A stretch of 64,000 bases of DNA from Pseudomonas sp. SLFW (GCF_009905615.1 NZ_JAAAKW010000003.1:454911-518910); one strand, 5' to 3'. Positions 41,878 through 49,302 are shown, numbered from the stretch's first letter. The notes: a model not told the origin generated them from the letters alone. Numbers and translations: made by a program.

Positions 41878-42525
41878 ATGAATATCAAAGACACACGACT
41901 TCAAAATTTTCGGCGAGTGCTTGAGGAAAAAAACCTCAAACTCAAGGATATTTCCTACTTGCTTGATAAGGCTCCTTCTCAAATCAGTGCTTTCGCGGGA
42001 AAAAATCCTACAAAAGGGATCGGTGATCACATCGCCCGTGAAATTGAGCGAGCCTTGGAGCTGCACAATGGATATCTAGATCTCCCGTATGTGCTCGACG
42101 AATTCAATTCCCTCACCGTAATGAGTGCTGGAAGTAGAAGGCTGCCCGTGCTGAACGCGGCCCAAGCCGCTTCATGGTGTCAGGCTCAGGCAGCACAGGC
42201 TGTGGACGAACACAGAGTTTGGATGAGTGCTCCAGGCCCTGTCGGCCCACGTGCGTTCATCCTTATGATTGATGGGGTCAGCATGGAGCCGATGTTTGGC
42301 GTTGGAGACAGGGTTGTTATTGATCCCTCGGTCCCCGTCGTTTCCGGTTCATTCGCGGCAGTAAAACGAGAAGGTCATGACGGAGTGCTTTTGCGAAAAT
42401 TCACTAGGGAAGGTGATGAAGAGTACCTGCACGCGATCAACCCAAACTGGCCCGACAGGATCCTAAAACGCTCCGGTGAGTGGGAGATTTTCGGGAGTGC
42501 GAAGTGGAAAATCACCGAACTTTAA
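41878..42525 (+). CDS. CI-like prophage repressor (XRE plus S24 peptidase)
   Basis: A 215-residue LexA-like repressor. The N-terminal helix-turn-helix (KLKDISYLLDKAPSQISAFA) is followed by a hinge with A84-G85 as the self-cleavage site. The S24 peptidase domain has Ser135 (DGVSMEPMF) and Lys163 (AAVKREG). RecA-stimulated cleavage would induce the prophage. It is divergent from cro. Confidence 0.9.
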   Translation: MNIKDTRLQNFRRVLEEKNLKLKDISYLLDKAPSQISAFAGKNPTKGIGDHIAREIERALELHNGYLDLPYVLDEFNSLTVMSAGSRRLPVLNAAQAASWCQAQAAQAVDEHRVWMSAPGPVGPRAFILMIDGVSMEPMFGVGDRVVIDPSVPVVSGSFAAVKREGHDGVLLRKFTREGDEEYLHAINPNWPDRILKRSGEWEIFGSAKWKITEL

Positions 42526-42543
42526 GTCTTTAGGATTAGAATC

Positions 42544-43485
42544 TTGAGCGAACAAATAGGACATGTCAAAAACCCCCTGACAGTTATTTCAAGATTTGCA
42601 GCGATTGCTGAAATAAGCGGCACTGTCGTGCTACCATTTATCGCCCCCGAAAACCAGCAAACATTTATCTGGTTTCTAATGCTTTTCCCCGCCCTACTGG
42701 TGATCGCTTTTTTTCTAACACTTAACTTCAACCATAAAAAGCTTTACGCACCTTCCGATTATAAAGATGAAAAAAACTTCATGGATTATTTAGGCATTGC
42801 GACGCCTGATGAAACTGAAGAAAAGCTTAAGGGGGAGCTAAAGGAAGACTTGGAGCCAGACTCAGCTGCCGATCAACCAGGGCCGACCACATCAGGGAGC
42901 GGGGAGCCTGAAACGCAGGCCTCACCTCGGGTTTCCGCTGAAGAACAAGACACCACGCCACCTCTCGCCGAGCCCACAGGACCCGGGACACCGATTCCCA
43001 CCCAAGCCTTTGATGTTCATGGCTTCAAAGATCAGATCAATCGAGAGACTTTAGAAGACCTTCGCCATATCGAACACAAATCGATAATGAAATTGAAGGT
43101 AATGACACAAATTCCGTTCAAAACAAACGTAAAATTTGACACTCCCGAACTATCATCCCCGTTGTTTTTTGATGCAGTGGGTGTGAGATCGAATGTTGTT
43201 CATTTAGCAGAAGTTAAATATTTTAAATCACTACCAGTACCGCCGCGACGGTTTTACGGAGTATTTGATGAAGCTCATGCGGCGATACAACTGGTAAGAA
43301 ATACTGCCGACCAGGATGCGGTTCTACATCTCGTAATCATCGTGGATGCTCCGTTGAACGAACGCGAAGTTTATCGCATTAAGGACAATGTCAGTCTGGC
43401 CGCGAAACGCTGGGACATCAATTTCAGGCTCTACATTGCCTCGCGAGAAGATTTGCTAACAAAGCTCATGCCATTTGCAGGCTGA
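42544..43485 (+). CDS. Membrane-anchored protein with nuclease-like domain, next to cI
   Basis: A 313-residue protein that starts with TTG (42544), 18 bp after cI, so it is probably transcribed with the repressor in the lysogen. It has two transmembrane helices (residues 14-34 and 42-60), a long Pro/Glu-rich linker (90-150), and a cytoplasmic domain. In that domain FFDAVGV ... VVHLAEVKYFKS has the D-x(n)-E-x-K spacing of PD-(D/E)XK enzymes, followed by a beta/alpha tail (DAVLHLVIIVDAP). A superinfection-exclusion role is inferred from position; the nuclease fold is only suggested by the motif. Confidence 0.55.
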   Translation: MSEQIGHVKNPLTVISRFAAIAEISGTVVLPFIAPENQQTFIWFLMLFPALLVIAFFLTLNFNHKKLYAPSDYKDEKNFMDYLGIATPDETEEKLKGELKEDLEPDSAADQPGPTTSGSGEPETQASPRVSAEEQDTTPPLAEPTGPGTPIPTQAFDVHGFKDQINRETLEDLRHIEHKSIMKLKVMTQIPFKTNVKFDTPELSSPLFFDAVGVRSNVVHLAEVKYFKSLPVPPRRFYGVFDEAHAAIQLVRNTADQDAVLHLVIIVDAPLNEREVYRIKDNVSLAAKRWDINFRLYIASREDLLTKLMPFAG

Positions 43486-43505
43486 GAAAATCTAGCACTT
43501 GACTT

Positions 43506-43524
43506 GTTAACCTTTTAGGTTAAC
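43506..43524. promoter_or_regulatory. Second repressor operator before the rightward operon
   Basis: GTTAACCT-TTT-AGGTTAAC is a perfect 19-bp dyad sharing the core TAACCTnTTAGGTTA with the operator at 41804. It stands 38 bp before the first gene of the rightward early operon, so CI or Cro should control that operon too. Confidence 0.75.
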
Positions 43525-43562
43525 TATCGCCTCATTCTCCACCACAGAACGAGGCAACCACC

Positions 43563-43739
43563 ATGCACACCACCGCCACTCTGCACGTCCACCCGGCCGC
43601 TGCAAACCCGTTCCAGATCTTCGAGACTCGCCGCTTGGCGCGCTCGACGGGCTGCGCGTTCGTACCGTCCAAACCTAAGCTCATGAGCCGCACATGCCCT
43701 GCTCCATCCACCCCAAACGGCGGAGGCAACGCGGCATGA
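43563..43739 (+). CDS. Small first gene of rightward early operon
   Basis: A 58-residue ORF (MHTTATLHVHPAAANPFQIF ... NGGGNAA). It starts just after the operator at 43506 and overlaps the next gene with ATGA. Basic and Pro/Thr-rich, with no known domain. Its position suggests it is real and early. Confidence 0.55.
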   Translation: MHTTATLHVHPAAANPFQIFETRRLARSTGCAFVPSKPKLMSRTCPAPSTPNGGGNAA

Positions 43740-44068
43740 CTCACTTCAAATTTAACAACCGCACGCTCCAGCTATTAAGCGCACAGGCCACCCTGTCCGG
43801 GACGTTCCACCATGCACTGCGCACGCCAGTAACGCGCAGGAGCCTGCCGTTCTGCCTCCACGTAGATCGGTGCATGACGGAAACTCAATTCACCGTAGAG
43901 ATGAACAGCGAACGCCACTCGCTGACCCTGCCAACCGCCGAGAACAGCCATCTCAAACTGGCAGCGTTTATCGAGGAGATCGCAAACGGTCCGCGGCTGT
44001 TTGAAAAGCCGACCGAGTCCATCCACCACTTAGCCCCCGCTGCTCCGCCAGCAGCCAACGCGGCTTAA
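43736..44068 (+). CDS. Early phage protein of unknown function
   Basis: A 110-residue protein started at ATG 43736 inside the previous stop codon. It has a charged N-terminus and a C-terminal helix followed by Ala/Pro-rich residues. No domain is recognised. Confidence 0.5.
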   Translation: MTHFKFNNRTLQLLSAQATLSGTFHHALRTPVTRRSLPFCLHVDRCMTETQFTVEMNSERHSLTLPTAENSHLKLAAFIEEIANGPRLFEKPTESIHHLAPAAPPAANAA

Positions 44069-44078
44069 GGAGTGCAGC

Positions 44079-44363
44079 ATGGAACGCAGCCTCGAACAAA
44101 CCGCGAAACACCTCGGCACCACCCGGCCCAAGCTCATCAAACTGATGCGCGCCAACGGCCTGCTAAACGACCGAAACCTGCCTGCACACCCACACCGCGA
44201 CCGCGAATACCTGCGGGTGAAGGACGGGAGCTGGTACCACCAGGAGCTTGGCATGCAGTACAGCCAGTCCACGCGCGTTAAACCGGCTGGCATCTCATGG
44301 CTGGCCAAACAATTCGACCTACCTCTCCCTGCCATACCGGCTGACCGCCGTGACGTGGCCTAG
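44079..44363 (+). CDS. KilAC-domain (antirepressor-type) protein
   Basis: A 94-residue protein (ERSLEQTAKHLGTTRPKLIK ... NRDREYLRVKDGSWYHQELG-like) that consists of the KilA-C DNA-binding domain found at the C-terminus of phage antirepressors, with no N-terminal Bro/Ant domain. It may act as a regulator of early genes. Confidence 0.75.
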   Translation: MERSLEQTAKHLGTTRPKLIKLMRANGLLNDRNLPAHPHRDREYLRVKDGSWYHQELGMQYSQSTRVKPAGISWLAKQFDLPLPAIPADRRDVA

Positions 44364-44517
44364 GGAATACGCTCGCCAGATCATCGCCCTGAGAACCCGA
44401 GAAGAGCGCAACGCCGCCCTGCTTGAGGTACCAGAGCACCTGCGCGAGTTGACGAAAAAGCATTGCCTGTTGGCTTGGCAACACCCGAAACGCAAACAAC
44501 GCACGGAAAGCACATGA
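44350..44517 (+). CDS. Small early phage protein, GTG start
   Basis: A 55-residue protein read from GTG 44350 (VTWPREYARQIIALRTREER ... RELTKKHCLLAWQHPKRK). Short proteins of this pattern (WP-EYA-II-L-TREAR---LE-VPEHLR) occur in many phage early operons. It overlaps the KilAC gene by 14 bp and the next gene by 4 bp (ATGA). Function unknown. Confidence 0.6.
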   Translation: MTWPREYARQIIALRTREERNAALLEVPEHLRELTKKHCLLAWQHPKRKQRTEST

Positions 44518-44885
44518 CACACGCCACACAATCCCCGTTACGACTGATGACCGCCCCGGATGCGGTCACTGTCGAGTTGCTCTACCGCACCTTCGGTGAC
44601 CTGCTCATACCCCTCGATCAGCTGCGCGCGCGGTACTTTCGCAACCTCAACGAGCGGTCGTTTCAGTCGGAGATCGAAAGCGGCCGCATCCAGTTGCCAG
44701 TTACCACTCTGGACAGCAGCCGTAAGGCCCCGAAGTTCGTCTACATCCGCCACGTTGCCGCGCTTATCGAAGCGTCCGCCTACAAGGCTGACGAAGCCAT
44801 GGCGCGAACTCAAGACACCCCAATGGAGGACCCAACAGACGGTCGCCACCACCGGCCTACACAGGAAGCACACCACCATGACTGA
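44514..44885 (+). CDS. PrtN-like pyocin activator protein
   Basis: A 123-residue protein whose core (TVELLYRTFGDLLIPLDQL, FRNLNERSFQSEIESG, PKFVYIRHVAALIE) matches the pyocin activator PrtN family. In P. aeruginosa PrtN switches on pyocin genes; in phages such proteins probably activate phage or late promoters. The C-terminal His-rich tail (RHHRPTQEAHHHD) is not part of the family. Confidence 0.78.
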   Translation: MTHATQSPLRLMTAPDAVTVELLYRTFGDLLIPLDQLRARYFRNLNERSFQSEIESGRIQLPVTTLDSSRKAPKFVYIRHVAALIEASAYKADEAMARTQDTPMEDPTDGRHHRPTQEAHHHD

Positions 44886-45294
44886 CGTTCAAATCTATGC
44901 ACTGATTGCGCTCGTACTTACGGCCGGCGCCCTCGTGTTCATCTGCTACCGCTGGGGCAAGCTGGACGGTTACCGCGCGGGCAATGTCGAGGGCAACAAA
45001 GACGCCCGACGTGACTGCCAGAAGACCATCGACGGCATGCAAACGTTGCTCGACAGCAGGGCCTCTGAACACCGCAAGCTGCGCCAGGTTGCCAACTGGG
45101 CGCTTGCACGGTCATCAATGGGGGAGAAAGAGCGCGCAACCCTGCTGGAGATCGCGGACCACCTGCAGCTGTCATCCGACACATTCGCAGCGCTGACCTC
45201 CCAAAGCCAGGCAAGACGATCGCTCGACCTTCGCGCTAAAGCACTTGACCTTGCCGATATTCTCCGCCCTTTAGAAACGGAGATGGCAGCATGA
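44878..45294 (+). CDS. Membrane-anchored coiled-coil protein
   Basis: A 138-residue protein with one N-terminal transmembrane segment (IYALIALVLTAGALVFICYR) followed by a long helical, charged region. It starts at ATG 44878, overlapping the PrtN-like stop, and ends in ATGA overlap with the next gene. The family is not recognised. Confidence 0.55.
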   Translation: MTDVQIYALIALVLTAGALVFICYRWGKLDGYRAGNVEGNKDARRDCQKTIDGMQTLLDSRASEHRKLRQVANWALARSSMGEKERATLLEIADHLQLSSDTFAALTSQSQARRSLDLRAKALDLADILRPLETEMAA

Positions 45295-45761
45295 CCGTCA
45301 CAGCTCGCCGTCTCAGCAAATCGATCAGCATCGCGCCACAAGCTGCCCATACAACCAGCAACGCGCTGACTCGCCGAAAATCCAAGGGCAGCGCGCTCAA
45401 AATAAAAAGATTCTGCTGCGCAGCAGTAGGCATTAATGGCGAACTTCGTGCCGCCGCAAAATCGCTGATACCCCACCTCAAGCTGCGCCGGGCTGCGAAA
45501 TACGAAACCACGCTGGGAGCGCGTATCCGCCCGTCCGCGCAGCCTGCTCAGGGGTATAACGCCCAATCCGAAGATGACCAGACCACACCCGCTAGCCGTG
45601 GATACACGCTGAGTTTCGGATGGAGATCGATCACGCCCCTGCATTGGGATGCCGCCCACTTGTGCAATGAGACCATTCTGGAAGACATGGCACAGGCCTG
45701 GCTGCTGCCAGACAACGTGCACCACCACATGTCCCTGCAGGACAGGAGGCGCAGTGCATGA
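45291..45761 (+). CDS. Phage protein of unknown function before dcm
   Basis: A 156-residue basic protein. Its first half (LSKSISIAPQAAHTTSNALT) is low complexity and a conserved-looking C-terminal part follows (SFGWRSITPLHWDAAHLCNE). The stop codon overlaps the start of the protein at 45758. No domain is known. It links translationally to the two overlapping genes behind it. Confidence 0.45.
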   Translation: MTVTARRLSKSISIAPQAAHTTSNALTRRKSKGSALKIKRFCCAAVGINGELRAAAKSLIPHLKLRRAAKYETTLGARIRPSAQPAQGYNAQSEDDQTTPASRGYTLSFGWRSITPLHWDAAHLCNETILEDMAQAWLLPDNVHHHMSLQDRRRSA

Positions 45762-46638
45762 GCTGGCTATTTTCGCAGGCGCTGGTGGCGGAATACTCGG
45801 CGGGCACCTCCTGGGCTGGCGCACCGTCTGCGCCGTTGAGCGTGATGCCTACGCCGCACAAGTTCTCGCGCAACGACAAAACGATAGAGCCCTTCCAGCT
45901 TTCCCGATTTGGTCTGACGTGCGCAGTTTTGACGGGAGACCATGGCGCGGCCTTGTTGACCTGGTATCGGGCGGGTTTCCCTGCCAGGACATCTCAGCCG
46001 CAGGAACCGGCACCGGCATCGACGGCAGCCGCTCAGGTCTCTGGCGCGAAATGGCACGAATCATCGGTGAAATACGACCCGCAAGCGTGCTGCTGGAAAA
46101 CTCACCGCTGCTTGTGGGACGAGGTCTTGCCGTGGTCCTCGGTGACCTTGCCGAGCTGGGGTATGACGCGCACTGGCGTTGTCTATCAGCGGCAGACTTC
46201 GGCGCACCGCACAAACGAAACCGAATCTGGCTTGTGGCCGACACCCACCGTCCATGGCAACCACAACAAGCCAGGCAGCAGCAGCAAGAATGCCGGATGG
46301 GGCCTGAGCAACGCGGCCAAACAGTGGTCATCACCGACCAACCGCCCCGCCAGCCGCCGACGGCGCTCTTCTCCGGCCACACATGCTTGGCCGACGCCCG
46401 TAGCGAGCATGTCGAAAGGCTCCTCGCCCCGCTCCCTCACACGCAGATCCGGGGCCAGCCGCGCACGGGATCGACTGGACCACGCGATCATGGCTTCGGA
46501 CCATGGCCACCTGAACCCGACGTGGGTCGAGTGGCTGATGGGGTGGCCCATCGGTTGGACAGACTTAAAGCCCTTGGCAATGGACAAGTTCCACGAGTGG
46601 CAGCGGCAGCATTCGATTGGTTGTACAGGGAAGGATGA
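45754..46638 (+). CDS. dcm: DNA (cytosine-5) methyltransferase (frame 1 of dual-coding region)
   Basis: A 294-residue C5-methyltransferase starting with GTG 45754. All main motifs are present: I FAGAGGGILGG, IV GGFPCQDIS with the catalytic Cys, VI ENSPLLV, VIII HKRNRIWLVA, and IX/X DRLKALGNGQVPRVAAAAF. The target-recognition part is short. It would methylate phage DNA, probably as anti-restriction protection. The whole gene overlaps the 45758-46654 gene in the +1 frame, and one AGGAGG (45744-45749) serves both starts. Confidence 0.88.
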   Translation: MHELAIFAGAGGGILGGHLLGWRTVCAVERDAYAAQVLAQRQNDRALPAFPIWSDVRSFDGRPWRGLVDLVSGGFPCQDISAAGTGTGIDGSRSGLWREMARIIGEIRPASVLLENSPLLVGRGLAVVLGDLAELGYDAHWRCLSAADFGAPHKRNRIWLVADTHRPWQPQQARQQQQECRMGPEQRGQTVVITDQPPRQPPTALFSGHTCLADARSEHVERLLAPLPHTQIRGQPRTGSTGPRDHGFGPWPPEPDVGRVADGVAHRLDRLKALGNGQVPRVAAAAFDWLYREG

Positions 46639-46654
46639 CAAGGAGGCAGCATGA
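45758..46654 (+). CDS. Conserved phage protein encoded in +1 frame over dcm
   Basis: A 298-residue protein starting MSWLFSQALVAEYSAGTSWA 4 bp after the methylase GTG, sharing its ribosome binding site. Its blocks (FQLSRFGLTCAVLTGDHGAA, LLTWYRAGFPARTSQ, SGLWPTPTVHGNHNKPG, LNPTWVEWLMGWPIGWTDL) match a phage protein family of unknown function that I recognise from other pseudomonad and enterobacterial phages. The match extends to the C-terminus, which shares DNA with the methylase ALGNGQVP motif. Both frames are therefore likely translated. The stop overlaps the DUF4224 start (ATGA). Confidence 0.7.
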   Translation: MSWLFSQALVAEYSAGTSWAGAPSAPLSVMPTPHKFSRNDKTIEPFQLSRFGLTCAVLTGDHGAALLTWYRAGFPARTSQPQEPAPASTAAAQVSGAKWHESSVKYDPQACCWKTHRCLWDEVLPWSSVTLPSWGMTRTGVVYQRQTSAHRTNETESGLWPTPTVHGNHNKPGSSSKNAGWGLSNAAKQWSSPTNRPASRRRRSSPATHAWPTPVASMSKGSSPRSLTRRSGASRARDRLDHAIMASDHGHLNPTWVEWLMGWPIGWTDLKPLAMDKFHEWQRQHSIGCTGKDDKEAA

Positions 46655-46917
46655 GAGCAGCGCATCAAAACAGGGTGGACTGGGAAGTGCCCAGCGAGTT
46701 TCTGGCCGAAGAAGAGCTGGCGGTGGTTACGGGGTATCAGATGCCTTCCAGACAGATTCAATGGCTCAGCCGCAATGGCTGGCAATACGTGTTGACAGGG
46801 GCGAGACGCCCCATCGTCGGCCGCGTCTATGCGCGGCTGAAACTGTCAGGCGTCAAACCATCCGCATCAAATGTGGTGGCACAAACGTGGACACTTGATT
46901 TGTCACGGGTGGGATAA
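46651..46917 (+). CDS. DUF4224 protein, candidate excisionase
   Basis: An 88-residue protein (SEFLAEEELAVVTGYQMPSR, IQWLSRNGWQYVLTGARRPI) of the DUF4224 family, commonly found directly upstream of phage integrases. The helical N-terminus resembles a winged helix. Position suggests a recombination directionality factor; this is an inference. Confidence 0.75.
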   Translation: MRAAHQNRVDWEVPSEFLAEEELAVVTGYQMPSRQIQWLSRNGWQYVLTGARRPIVGRVYARLKLSGVKPSASNVVAQTWTLDLSRVG

Positions 46918-46920
46918 AGG

Positions 46921-47988
46921 GTGCGCAGCAAGAATAAGGAAAACCGGGATCTACCCCCGCGCATGTTGCGGCGAACCCGCAAGCTCAAGAACGGGAAGCT
47001 CTGGGTCGCGTACTACTATAACGGCAGAGATGAGGCCGGAAAACGCCGAGAGATTCCGCTCGGCAATGACATAAACGAAGCCAGAATCGAATGGGCAAGG
47101 CTCGAAAGGAAAATCCTGCCCAAGTCGATATGTCTGATGGAAGAGGTGTTCGACAGATACAGCGACTCAATCATTCCAGGCAAGGGACTGCGCACCCAGG
47201 CAGATAATCGGAAGGAAATGAAGCTCTTGCAGGCCGCCTTTGGAGACGCCCCCATCGACTCGATCACGACCGCCACCGTCGCTCAGTATAGAGACGCCCG
47301 GACGGCCAAGGTGCGAGCAAATCGTGAAATTGCCCTCCTGTCACACGTGTTCACTATTGCACGTGAATGGGGCCTGACCGACAGGGCGAACCCTTGTTTC
47401 GGTTTACGCCGGAATAAGGAGAAACCGCGCGACTATTACGCCAACGAAGTCGTATGGAATGCAGTCTATGCAGAAGCTGTGCAGGAGCTGAAAGACGCCA
47501 TGGATCTGGCCTATCTCACGGGCCAGCGCCCTGCAGACACGTTGAAAGCGGCTACGACAGATATCGCCAAAGAATTTTTCTCAGTGAAACAAGGCAAAAC
47601 CGACAAGCATCTCCGAATCAGGCTATTGATCGGCGAGCAGTTAACGGGACTTGGCAAGTTTGTAGAAGACTTACTGGACCGCCGCCGCGCGGCGGGTATC
47701 CGAGGATCCAGGCTTATCACCAACGCATCAGGATTACGGATGAGCATGGCGATGATGAACAATCGCTGGGTGGAAGCACGTGAGAAAGCAGCGAGCCAGG
47801 CAGTGATGAATGGAGATTCCGAACTGGCAGAATTGATCAGGAGGTTTCAGTTCAGAGATATCAGACCTAAGGCAGCGTCGGAGATCGAAGACATCAGTCA
47901 CGCGAGCCGACTGTTGGGACATTCGAATGAGAAAACCACCAAGGATATCTATCGCCGAGTGGGTGAAGTTGTGAGTCCCACCAAATGA
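46921..47988 (+). CDS. int: Tyrosine-family phage integrase
   Basis: A 355-residue integrase starting with GTG 46921. An N-terminal arm-type DNA-binding region (VAYYYNGRDEAGKRREIPL), SAM-like core and catalytic domain are present. The first catalytic Arg is in LTGQRPADTL, the second box is FRDIRPKAAS (R-x-x-R form, with Arg-Asp in place of His), followed by LLGHSNEKTTKDIYRR with the His and nucleophilic Tyr. It lies 1.2 kb from attR and should recombine at the tRNA-Cys site. A terminator follows. Confidence 0.93.
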   Translation: MRSKNKENRDLPPRMLRRTRKLKNGKLWVAYYYNGRDEAGKRREIPLGNDINEARIEWARLERKILPKSICLMEEVFDRYSDSIIPGKGLRTQADNRKEMKLLQAAFGDAPIDSITTATVAQYRDARTAKVRANREIALLSHVFTIAREWGLTDRANPCFGLRRNKEKPRDYYANEVVWNAVYAEAVQELKDAMDLAYLTGQRPADTLKAATTDIAKEFFSVKQGKTDKHLRIRLLIGEQLTGLGKFVEDLLDRRRAAGIRGSRLITNASGLRMSMAMMNNRWVEAREKAASQAVMNGDSELAELIRRFQFRDIRPKAASEIEDISHASRLLGHSNEKTTKDIYRRVGEVVSPTK

Positions 47989-48036
47989 GCACTTGCAACC
48001 AGATCGACGTTAGTGACCGCTAACCTGAAAGCCTCA

Positions 48037-48070
48037 AGAAGCCCGCAGCTGCGGGCTTCTTAGTTTTTTC
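48037..48070. terminator. Bidirectional terminator between int and toxin genes
   Basis: AAGAAGCCCGCAGC-TGCGGGCTTCTT is followed by TAGTTTTTT on the plus strand. It separates the convergent int and GNAT toxin genes. Confidence 0.82.
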
Positions 48071-48591
48071 TATCTAAGCGAAAGCATCATGGTCATCGGA
48101 GAAAGGTCTGGGCACGGAATAAACCCAGCGTGCTTGGCATAGTAAGCCGCGAGCCTTTCGTTCAACGGATGCACGATGATTGCCACGGATCCGATGACTT
48201 CGGAGGCGATAATGCAACGCTCAATGGCGTCAGCCAGCAATCCAAGCGATAGACCCCGCCCGCTAGCCTTAGCGGTGACCCCCATGCGCCCCAGAACGGT
48301 TACAGGCAATGGGTCCGGTGCATTACGTCTGAGCTTCGCCGTCGCGCCGTACCGCCGATCTACCGCGCTGTTAGATAACGTGTAGTAGCCCGCGATAACA
48401 TCCGTGTCTTTGAAGCAAACGACATAAACCATCGCATGCTTTGCCTGCTGAGCCTTCAAAGCCTTGTTGCGTATGTAATCGTCGATTGAATTTTCACCGG
48501 ATTCAAATTCATCGGCTACGTGACGCACCTCCAGCTTTTCCGGAGGACTCAGCTCCAAGGTTTCGGCTTTGCAAGCAGTTTCCTGACGCAT
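48070..48591 (-). CDS. tacT: GNAT acetyltransferase toxin (TacT-like)
   Basis: A 173-residue GNAT domain protein. The pattern ELSPPEKLEVRHVADEFESG and ESIDDYI-like NSIDDYIRNKALKAQQAK is that of TacT-type toxins, which acetylate aminoacyl-tRNAs and stop translation. The acetyl-CoA loop appears in LGRMGVTAKASGRGLSLGLL. It overlaps the antitoxin gene by 43 bp, as in TacAT operons. Confidence 0.85.
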   Translation of the reverse strand: MRQETACKAETLELSPPEKLEVRHVADEFESGENSIDDYIRNKALKAQQAKHAMVYVVCFKDTDVIAGYYTLSNSAVDRRYGATAKLRRNAPDPLPVTVLGRMGVTAKASGRGLSLGLLADAIERCIIASEVIGSVAIIVHPLNERLAAYYAKHAGFIPCPDLSPMTMMLSLR

Positions 48592-48833
48592 TCGTTATTC
48601 CCTAATGAATTGTCGTTGAGCGCTTGCTCAAATCGGTCAAAGGCTTCATCACTCAACAAGAACAGTCTGCGATCCAAAAGCACTTCTTCGGCGCGTTTGC
48701 ACGCAGCCTCAAGGATGAAGCTGGTCCGGTCTGTTCCAAGTATCTCGACAGCGGCGTCAATCAAGCTGCGTTTTTTGGTATCGACCCGCATGTTGATCGG
48801 AACGGGTTTATCGCGTTCTAAGATTTGGTTCAT
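48549..48833 (-). CDS. tacA: DUF1778 antitoxin (TacA-like)
   Basis: A 94-residue protein with an N-terminal ribbon-helix-helix (PINMRVDTKKRSLIDAAVEI, RTSFILEAACKRAEEVL) and a C-terminal toxin-binding tail (FDRFEQALNDNSLGNNECVR). DUF1778 antitoxins bind GNAT toxins and repress their own promoter. First gene of the pair. Confidence 0.85.
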   Translation of the reverse strand: MNQILERDKPVPINMRVDTKKRSLIDAAVEILGTDRTSFILEAACKRAEEVLLDRRLFLLSDEAFDRFEQALNDNSLGNNECVRKLLAKPKPWS

Positions 48834-49184
48834 GTCACGGTCCCTAAATGATGATTGCTGAGCCTTGCCCGCGAGGTGGGTCCATGGCCCGAGAATGTTG
48901 GTTCGATGTCACGAAAATAGTACCTCCAGTCCGTTTTTTTCGTCTTCGGTGGGCGTATCCAACCCACGAGAAAAGCCTATCACGCTGTATAGCTAACGTA
49001 TAGTCGTATATCTGATGCACTTACACGACTCAGGTGGGCACGGTGGCGCCTACGCTCTCCTGAGCGAGGACTACCTCAAATGAGGACGGAGAAGAGACGG
49101 TGCTTGAAGGATAGATCCGCGAGGCAGCGAGCTTAGGTTGCGGAAACGATCTCGAAAGTTGCGGAAACTCTGGCGTTTCAGAAA
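48834..49184. other. Intergenic stretch between TacA gene and attR
   Basis: Contains no credible ORF. The TacAT promoter must lie here. GTATAG occurs twice with a third GTATAT (48987-49011), which could serve as a ribbon-helix-helix operator; this is weak evidence only. Confidence 0.4.
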
Positions 49185-49276
49185 GCACAAAAAAACCCGC
49201 AAGACGTTGATCTTACGGGTTTTATATGTGGAGGCCGAGGTCGGAATCGAACCGGCGTAAGCGGATTTGCAATCCG
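49185..49276. repeat. attR: 92-bp direct repeat in tRNA-Cys
   Basis: Identical to 5116-5207 but for A49215. It lies in the 3' part of the intact tRNA-Cys and the terminator after it. On the minus strand the changed base gives a U-G pair, so the tRNA-Cys terminator stem is kept in the transcribed direction. Confidence 0.9.
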
Positions 49277-49302
49277 CGGCATAACCATTTTGCTACTCGG
49301 CC
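49229..49302 (-). tRNA. tRNA-Cys (anticodon GCA)
   Basis: A 74-nt tRNA with acceptor stem GGCCGAG/CTCGGCC, anticodon GCA within ATTGCAAAT, T-arm GGTTCGATTCC and encoded CCA. Its 3' part and terminator are supplied by the prophage attachment site, so integration keeps the gene intact. Confidence 0.96.

Larger units (their letters stand above)
5116..49276. mobile_element. Complete integrated prophage (lambda-type head, P2-type tail), about 44 kb, in tRNA-Cys
   Basis: The element is bounded by 92-bp direct repeats (5116-5207 and 49185-49276). The right copy is part of an intact tRNA-Cys with a tyrosine integrase gene 1.2 kb inside it. Between the repeats lie lysis, tail, head, packaging, replication, immunity and recombination modules, each with uninterrupted ORFs, so the phage may be inducible. 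The left 10 kb and single genes elsewhere are cargo. The intervening unit measured from one repeat to the next is 44,069 bp. Confidence 0.93.
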
